From the NCBI GenBank assembly GCA_019419645.1, contig DXZN01000058.1:1-11847 (forward strand): a DNA stretch of 11,847 bases, in the 5' to 3' direction. Under the pieces are notes generated by a model. It saw nothing but the letters and a program-made list of their open reading frames with translations. It had not been told where the DNA came from and did not search any database. The position numbers and the translations under genes are program-made. This DNA is from Collinsella sp. (GTDB lineage: Bacteria; Actinomycetota; Coriobacteriia; Coriobacteriales; Coriobacteriaceae). Numbering within the stretch: position 1 is the first letter of the stretch; the number at the start of each line of letters is the position of its first letter. Shown here one piece after another: positions 8,134 to 11,847 of the stretch.

Positions 8134-9528
8134 TTACTTCTTACTCTCGGGCAAGACCAGATCCACGGCAGCGTCCTTGGCAGCATCGATGTGCTGAGCC
8201 ACGACCGGCGTCTGCGGAAGGATCAGGTTAAGGACAATGGCCATAATGGCGGTGGGGGTTACGGCATTGGAGCCGATGACGGTGGATACCCAGGCGGGCA
8301 TACCCTCGCCGGCAAGGCAACCGCTGGCCATCCAGATACCCAGGCCAAAGACGACGGAGGTACCGACGATGGTGGTAGTGCGCTGCGTGAGGCCCTCGCG
8401 GGTGAACATGCGCACGCCGTTCATGGTGATGGTGCCAAAGACGCCGACGGTCGCGCCGCCGATGACGGGCTGCGGGATAGCGGAAAGGACGGCAGAGAGC
8501 TGCGGGAACAGACCGGCGATGGCAAAGACGGCCGCGATGATCACAAAGACCCACTTGTTGACGACCTTGTTGGAGCAGATGATGCCCACGTTCTGGCCAA
8601 GGGCGCTGGTGGGAAGACCGCCCAGCAGGCCGCCGACCATAGAAGTGAGGCCCTGGGACACGATAGCGCCGGAGAGCTCGCGCTCGGTGGGCATACGGTC
8701 GATGGAGCCCAGGCAGGCGGCGGAGACGTCACCGATAACCTGGATGGCAACCATGGGGAACACGACGGCGAGGGTAATGCAGACCTCGGGATCAAACTCG
8801 AGCGCGTAGGGCATGAGCTTGGGAAGGGCGAAGACCTGAGCGGTGGCGACGCTGGAGAAGTCGATCATGCCGAAGGGGATGGAGACGATCATGCCAACGA
8901 TCATGCCAAAGAACACGGAGCCCAGCTTGAGCGTGCCCTTGCCAAAGTTGGCGAGCGCAAAGACCACGGCGAAGGTGATAAGAGCGACGCACCAGGCCTG
9001 CGGGGTGCCCCACAGCGGCGTGCCCATGCCGCCGGCCATGTACTTGACGGCCGTGGGATACAGCGAAACGCCGATGGAGAAGATGACCGTACCGGTCACG
9101 ACGGGCGGGAACAGCCACTTAATCTTGCTGTAGGCCAGACCAAAGAGGACCGCGACGGCACCGCCGACAATCTCGCCGCCCAGCAGCGCACCAAAGCTAA
9201 AGCCCGAGGCACCCATGGCCTGCAGGGCCGGCAGGAACGCGAACGAGACGCCCATGACGATGGGCAGGCCGCCGCCGATGCGGCGGAAGGGAGCGAAGGC
9301 CTGAAGGGCCGTGTCGATTGCCGAAAGAATGAGCGCAACCTGAATGATGTCGGTGCTCTGCTGGCTATTAAAGCCGTAGACGCCGGCCATGATGACCGCC
9401 GGGGTAATGATACCGGCAAACGAAGCCAGTACGTGCTGAAGGGCACACGGGATCATTTCCTTAACGGGAGGCATGCCTTCACGAGTGAACAGGGCTTCAG
9501 TGCCGTTCGTAACCGTCTCCTGGGTCAT
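8134..9528 (-). CDS. NCS2/NAT family nucleobase permease, probably purine (xanthine/urate)
   Basis: A 464-aa integral membrane transporter with many hydrophobic segments, as expected for the 14-helix UraA fold. The family histidine of helix 1 is present (H32 in LQHVLASF). The NAT signature appears as Q312-N313-V314-G315; a glutamine at the first position is usual in xanthine/urate carriers, while uracil carriers have glutamate. Two key positions deviate: the helix-8 substrate-binding Glu (E272 in XanQ, E241 in UraA) is Q263, with the following Asp kept (D267), and the Thr closing the NAT motif is N320. It probably imports a purine by proton symport. It is the first gene of the purine operon, with GGTGGT as ribosome binding site, and is divergent from the regulator at 9879. 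Exact substrate is uncertain. Confidence 0.88.
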   Translation of the reverse strand: MTQETVTNGTEALFTREGMPPVKEMIPCALQHVLASFAGIITPAVIMAGVYGFNSQQSTDIIQVALILSAIDTALQAFAPFRRIGGGLPIVMGVSFAFLPALQAMGASGFSFGALLGGEIVGGAVAVLFGLAYSKIKWLFPPVVTGTVIFSIGVSLYPTAVKYMAGGMGTPLWGTPQAWCVALITFAVVFALANFGKGTLKLGSVFFGMIVGMIVSIPFGMIDFSSVATAQVFALPKLMPYALEFDPEVCITLAVVFPMVAIQVIGDVSAACLGSIDRMPTERELSGAIVSQGLTSMVGGLLGGLPTSALGQNVGIICSNKVVNKWVFVIIAAVFAIAGLFPQLSAVLSAIPQPVIGGATVGVFGTITMNGVRMFTREGLTQRTTTIVGTSVVFGLGIWMASGCLAGEGMPAWVSTVIGSNAVTPTAIMAIVLNLILPQTPVVAQHIDAAKDAAVDLVLPESKK

Positions 9529-9543
9529 TTGACCACCAATCCT

Positions 9544-9559
9544 CGAAATAGTTGTTTCG
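9544..9559. repeat. Inverted repeat before the permease, possible operator
   Basis: CGAAA and TTTCG flank a 6-nt spacer, ending 15 nt before the permease start. It could be a protein operator or a small hairpin next to the ribosome binding site. Only 5 bp per arm, so evidence is weak. Confidence 0.25.
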
Positions 9560-9614
9560 CATCTAACGCTCTATTGTGACGCAGTGCGGGGTTGAGGTTG
9601 TGCCTTCGTTGCAT

Positions 9615-9643
9615 ATCGTATTAAAGATGATTCTCATTCTCAA
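9615..9643 (-). promoter_or_regulatory. Probable sigma-70 promoter of the purine operon
   Basis: On the minus strand a -35 TTGAGA (9643-9638) and a -10 TACGAT (9620-9615) are separated by exactly 17 nt. Transcription would begin near 9608, leaving about 80 nt of leader before the permease ATG. The -35 matches five of six consensus bases and the -10 four of six. AT-rich sequence lies just upstream. Confidence 0.5.
9623..9641 (-). promoter_or_regulatory. Fur-box-like sequence inside the permease promoter
   Basis: Read on the minus strand, these 19 bases begin GAGAATGAGAATCAT and match the classical Fur box (GATAAT, GATAAT, CATTATC) at 14 of 19 positions by hand count. They overlap the -35 and fill the spacer of the proposed promoter, the place where a repressor would block polymerase. 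Whether this organism has a Fur protein with that specificity is unknown, and AT-rich sequence raises the chance of a false match. Confidence 0.25.
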
Positions 9644-9865
9644 TAATAATTTTTTGTTATCAGACTATTCTTCAGCTGAGATAATGCATTTCCGCAGGTC
9701 AGGAAAGTGTCTGGTCAAAATAGCATCTAACTTTTCTTTTGGTCAACCGTTTACCGCCAAAATCATACCGTTCGTCTGCATTACGTCATGTACCTGCGGA
9801 TATACGAGATGATGAGCAGCGTGTTACCATGAGAAAAAATTGTTATGAAACTTCCGCTTTCACCC

Positions 9866-9872
9866 AAAGGAG
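9866..9872 (+). promoter_or_regulatory. Ribosome binding site fixing the regulator's GTG start
   Basis: AAAGGAG is spaced 6 nt from GTG at 9879. It directly abuts the alternative TTG at 9873, which would leave no spacing, so GTG is the likely start. Confidence 0.8.
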
Positions 9873-9878
9873 TTGCCC

Positions 9879-10535
9879 GTGAACGAGACCGTACGTCGCT
9901 TTTTGCCGATGGTCGATTTCCTGGAGCAGATACTCGGCAAAAACAGCGAGATCGTGCTGCACGATTTCTCGGATCCCGACCACGCCATCGTCGATATTCG
10001 CAACGGCATCGTGAGCGGCCGTAAGGTCGGCGGTCCCGCCACCGATCTGGCGCTCAAGATCATGCACGACCCAAAGTATCGCGACCTGCCGTTTATTACG
10101 GGCTATGAGGGGCGCGGTGCCGGTGGCAAGACGTTGGAGTCAGCGACGTACTTTATCCGCGAGGATAAAGAGATCGTCGGCATGCTCTGCGTCAACACCG
10201 ATCTCTCGACCGTGCGCTCCATCAACGCCATGGCACAGCAGCTCATGGCCTGCTTCGACGCGGCGCCGACGCGCACGGAGCCCGCCCCTATCGAGGTCGA
10301 AAGCCTTTCGGAGTCCACCCAGGAGCTCATCGACCGCAGCATTGCCGAGTTGCTGAGCGCGCGCGGGCTGGATGTAGCGTCGCTTGGCCAGAGCGACCGC
10401 GTGGACGTCATTCGCCACCTCAACGGCAACGGCGTGTTTATGCTCAAGGGCGCCGTGGCCTGCGCCGCCACCGCGCTGGGCATCTCGGAGCCCAGCGTCT
10501 ACCGCTACCTGCAAAAAGTTCGCAAGGAGGGCTAA
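9879..10535 (+). CDS. YheO-type PAS and helix-turn-helix transcriptional regulator
   Basis: A 218-aa regulator of the YheO/DauR group. The N-terminal YheO-like PAS domain (about 4-120) includes the family-typical EIVLHDF (24-30) and a IVGMLCVNTD strand (99-108). A linker (about 125-165) joins it to a C-terminal helix-turn-helix (about 170-215), whose LKGAVACAATALGISEPSVY segment (189-208) is the typical DNA-reading helix pair of this family. Such regulators usually sense a small molecule through the PAS domain and control adjacent catabolic genes. The gene is divergent from the purine operon across the 350-nt control region, so it is the best candidate for its regulator; a purine ligand is inferred, not seen. 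The start is GTG at 9879 on ribosome-binding-site spacing. The gene ends before two hairpins and converges with ridA. Confidence 0.9.
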   Translation: MNETVRRFLPMVDFLEQILGKNSEIVLHDFSDPDHAIVDIRNGIVSGRKVGGPATDLALKIMHDPKYRDLPFITGYEGRGAGGKTLESATYFIREDKEIVGMLCVNTDLSTVRSINAMAQQLMACFDAAPTRTEPAPIEVESLSESTQELIDRSIAELLSARGLDVASLGQSDRVDVIRHLNGNGVFMLKGAVACAATALGISEPSVYRYLQKVRKEG

Positions 10536-10538
10536 ACG

Positions 10539-10575
10539 TGATCCCTTGGGGACGAAGGGAAACGGATCATTTTTG
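10539..10575 (+). terminator. Possible first terminator after the regulator
   Basis: TGATCC (10539-10544) pairs with GGATCA (10564-10569), directly followed by TTTTTG. The inside of the stem pairs only imperfectly (CTT with AAG). A weaker structure than the next hairpin; it may add to termination of the regulator transcript. Confidence 0.4.
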
Positions 10576-10589
10576 TCGCATCGCTTGAC

Positions 10590-10628
10590 AAAAGACCCTG
10601 CAGCTCGCACGCGCTGCAGGGTCTTTTT
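10590..10628. terminator. Bidirectional rho-independent terminator
   Basis: A perfect 15-bp stem (10590-10604 with 10613-10627, 8-nt loop) ends in T-runs on both strands: TTTTT on plus and TTTT on minus. It lies between the convergent regulator and ridA genes and can terminate both. Confidence 0.9.
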
Positions 10629-10657
10629 GCATGTCATGTGTAGTTGTTACCAACACC

Positions 10658-11035
10658 TTAGAGAGCGGCGACAACCTCGATCTCGACCAGACCGCCAGCC
10701 GGAAGGGCGGCAACCTGGAAAGCGCTGCGCGCGGGGAACGGGGCCTCAAACTTGGAGGCGTAGATCTCGTTCACGGCGGCGAAGTCGGCGATGTCGGCCA
10801 GGTAGACCGTGGTCTTGACGACATCGGCAAACGTGGCGCAGGCAGCGGTCAGCAGAGCCTCGACGTTGGCGAGGGACTGCTTGGCCTGGGCCTCGACACC
10901 CTCGGGCAGCTTGCCGGTCGCGGGATCGATGCCCAGCTGGCCGGACAGAAACACCATGTTGCCAGTCTGGATACCGGGGGAATACGGGCCGATGGCTGCG
11001 GGTGCGTTATCGGAAGACACGACGGTCTTGCTCAT
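10658..11035 (-). CDS. ridA: RidA family enamine/imine deaminase
   Basis: A 125-aa protein of the RidA (YjgF/YER057c/UK114) family, full length for the family. The signature block runs from residue 101 (PARSAFQVAALP) to 123, with R103 as the substrate-carboxylate arginine and E120 as the usual glutamate; Y18 and the GQLGIDP loop (32-38) are also typical. RidA hydrolyses reactive enamines and imines such as 2-aminoacrylate, made by PLP enzymes, to ketoacids and ammonia. ATG at 11035 is chosen because AAGGAG lies 6 nt upstream and family homology begins here; an in-frame upstream ATG (11188) would add 51 unrelated residues. It is monocistronic: own promoter, leader hairpin and terminator. Its place next to the purine operon may be chance or may reflect the aminoacrylate formed when diaminopropionate is cleaved in the same pathway in other species. 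Confidence 0.93.
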   Translation of the reverse strand: MSKTVVSSDNAPAAIGPYSPGIQTGNMVFLSGQLGIDPATGKLPEGVEAQAKQSLANVEALLTAACATFADVVKTTVYLADIADFAAVNEIYASKFEAPFPARSAFQVAALPAGGLVEIEVVAAL

Positions 11036-11041
11036 GTTTTT

Positions 11042-11047
11042 CTCCTT
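11042..11047 (-). promoter_or_regulatory. Ribosome binding site of ridA
   Basis: AAGGAG on the minus strand is spaced 6 nt from the ATG at 11035, which settles the short start. Confidence 0.85.
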
Positions 11048-11067
11048 ACAAGTAAAAGGGAACGGGA

Positions 11068-11113
11068 GCGCGGCGTTCACACCGGGAGGCACAGTTCGGT
11101 CTGAACACCGCGC
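11068..11113 (-). other. Strong hairpin in the ridA leader
   Basis: Two 12-nt arms (11102-11113 and 11068-11079) pair with one G-U wobble on the minus-strand RNA, and a further 4-bp pair (11097-11100 with 11081-11084) lies inside. The structure would begin only a few bases from the predicted transcript start and end 20 nt before the ribosome binding site. It lacks a T-run, so it is not a classic terminator; it may stabilise the 5' end or regulate translation. Confidence 0.55.
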
Positions 11114-11122
11114 TTGATTGGG

Positions 11123-11151
11123 ATAGTACTCAAGGTTTCCGCGCGATGCAA
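11123..11151 (-). promoter_or_regulatory. Probable ridA promoter
   Basis: On the minus strand TTGCAT (11151-11146) and TACTAT (11128-11123) are spaced by 17 nt, with an AT-rich stretch just upstream of the -35 (about 11152-11185) that could act as an UP element. Predicted start of transcription is near 11116. Confidence 0.45.
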
Positions 11152-11185
11152 GATTATTATCACGTTGCGAGAATATTTTATCGCC

Positions 11186-11333
11186 CAACGGTTTCCCCGG
11201 ACCGCTGAACGGTTCTCATGTGAAGCAGCCAGTCCAAGCTGCTGAAGACTTTATCCCGCTTAGAGCACGGGCATCGCCTGCCGCGACGGCACCACTATAC
11301 TTTTGAGTATCTGAGCATTTTGAAAGGCAGGAT
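11186..11333. other. Short intergenic stretch before the U32 gene
   Basis: No gene is seen. A 6-bp hairpin lies at 11224-11243 (AGCAGC with GCTGCT). TATACT at 11296-11301 is a fair plus-strand -10 for the U32 gene, but there is no clear -35 at the right distance. Confidence 0.35.
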
Positions 11334-11824
11334 ATGACCGCAACCGCCAGTCGAACCACCAACCGCAGACCCGAACTCTTGGCCCCCGCCGGAGGCCCGG
11401 AGCCCTTTGCCGCCGCGCTCGCCGCCGGGGCAGACGCTATCTACTGCGGCATGGGCAGCTTCAACGCACGCCGCAAGGCCACCAACTTTACCGACGAGGC
11501 CTTTGAGCAGGCCTGCCGCGCCGCGCATCTGGCCGGCTCGCGCGTCTACGTCACGGTCAACATCGTCATCAAGGAATCCGAGATGAGCGATGCGCTGCAG
11601 CTCATCCATCGCTGCTCCACGCTGGGCGCCGACGCCTTCATCATCCAGGACTGGGGCCTGTTCTTTGAGGTCAAGCGCACGATGCCCGGCATCGAGACGC
11701 ATATCTCGACCCAGGCGAACATCCACGACGACCGCGGAACCCTTTGGTGCCGCGAGCAGGGCGCCGACCGCGTGACCCTCTCGCGCGAGCTTTCCATCGA
11801 CGAGATTGCCGCCATTCACGATGC
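11334..11824 (+). CDS. U32 family peptidase / RNA hydroxylase, N-terminal part only
   Basis: About 163 codons from the N-terminus of a U32-family protein. The opening after a short tail, PELLAPAGGPEPFAAALAAG (13-32) followed by ADAIYCGM, is the hallmark first strand and helix of the U32 TIM-barrel, and THISTQANIHD (about 122-132) with ADRVTLSREL (about 144-153) fits the next strands. Several U32 members (TrhP, RlhA) are now known to be needed for tRNA or 23S rRNA hydroxylation rather than proteolysis; the piece is too short to choose a subfamily. The family's HGALC-type signature would lie beyond the end. ATG at 11334 is preceded by GAAAGG at 6-nt spacing. The gene is divergent from ridA. Reading stops being genomic at 11824 or 11825, where adapter begins, so the apparent continuation CLLYTSP is artificial. 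Confidence 0.9.
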
Positions 11825-11847
11825 CTGTCTCTTATACACATCTCCGA
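11825..11847. other. Nextera/Tn5 adapter contamination at the contig end
   Basis: Positions 11825-11843 are an exact copy of the 19-base Tn5 mosaic end (reverse-complement form, CTGTCTCTTATACACATCT), and the final CCGA matches the next bases of the Nextera read-2 adapter. This is library-preparation sequence joined to the read end, not part of the genome and not a natural transposon. Confidence 0.95.

Larger units (their letters stand above)
9529..9878. promoter_or_regulatory. AT-rich divergent control region between permease and regulator
   Basis: This 350-nt gap is clearly more AT-rich than its surroundings and holds no convincing gene. On the permease side there is a promoter-like pair (9615-9643) and an inverted repeat CGAAA-N6-TTTCG (9544-9559), 16-31 nt before the permease ATG. 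Further in are a 9-bp direct repeat GCATCTAAC (9559-9567 and 9723-9731) and a 9-bp inverted repeat TCCGCAGGT/ACCTGCGGA (9691-9699 and 9792-9800). I found no good -35/-10 pair for the plus-strand regulator. Repeats of this size could occur by chance in a stretch this long. Confidence 0.6.

Noticed and set aside
8191..9579. A 462-aa plus-strand open frame opposite the permease
   Set aside because: Rich in Asp, Gly and His repeats as expected from the complement of a membrane protein gene; no domain and no ribosome binding site.
9576..9812. A 78-aa plus-strand open frame in the divergent region
   Set aside because: GTG start without a ribosome binding site, low-complexity composition, overlaps the likely operon promoter, no recognisable domain.
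10658..11188. A 176-aa RidA with a 51-residue extension
   Set aside because: The extension reads through the promoter and leader hairpin; homology and AAGGAG both point to the start at 11035.
11825..11847. A natural Tn5-like insertion element
   Set aside because: Only the 19-base mosaic end plus adapter bases at the exact end of the sequence, with no transposase; this is the library adapter.

Overview
The window is GC-rich, densely coded bacterial DNA with strong AGGAG-type ribosome binding sites. Protein style and gene content suggest a gut-type anaerobe of the Coriobacteriia (Collinsella-like Actinomycetota). This is inferred from composition and protein character only: there is no rRNA or marker gene to prove it.

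The core is one minus-strand cluster, read from high to low coordinates: an NCS2-family nucleobase permease (8134-9528), an SsnA-type amidohydrolase (6583-7938), a YgfK-type Fe-S flavoprotein (3434-6433), an RnfB-like four-cluster ferredoxin (2943-3422) and an XdhD-type molybdenum hydroxylase (153-2930). A strong rho-independent terminator (46-83) ends it. The last three genes are separated by only 11-12 nt. The permease-ssnA gap (195 nt) and the ssnA-ygfK gap (149 nt) are full of hairpins and contain no gene. The set matches the ssnA/ygfK/xdhD purine cluster of E. coli, clostridia and other anaerobes, which recent work ties to anaerobic uric acid and purine breakdown. The likely division of labour is as follows: the permease imports a purine, the molybdenum enzyme and YgfK carry out redox chemistry on it, the ferredoxin moves electrons between them, and SsnA hydrolyses an amino or ring group. 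The exact step of each protein is not readable from sequence.

A 350-nt AT-rich divergent region (9529-9878) separates the permease from a plus-strand YheO-type PAS/helix-turn-helix regulator (9879-10535), the obvious candidate controller of the operon. A 15-bp bidirectional terminator (10590-10627) separates this regulator from a convergent ridA (10658-11035), which has its own promoter and a strong 5' leader hairpin. Divergent from ridA, a U32-family peptidase/hydroxylase gene begins at 11334 and is cut by the end of the window.

The last 23 bases (11825-11847) are not genomic. They are the Tn5 mosaic end plus the start of the Nextera adapter, so the U32 gene is broken by a sequencing artefact. 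No tRNA, rRNA, CRISPR, insertion sequence or phage gene was seen.
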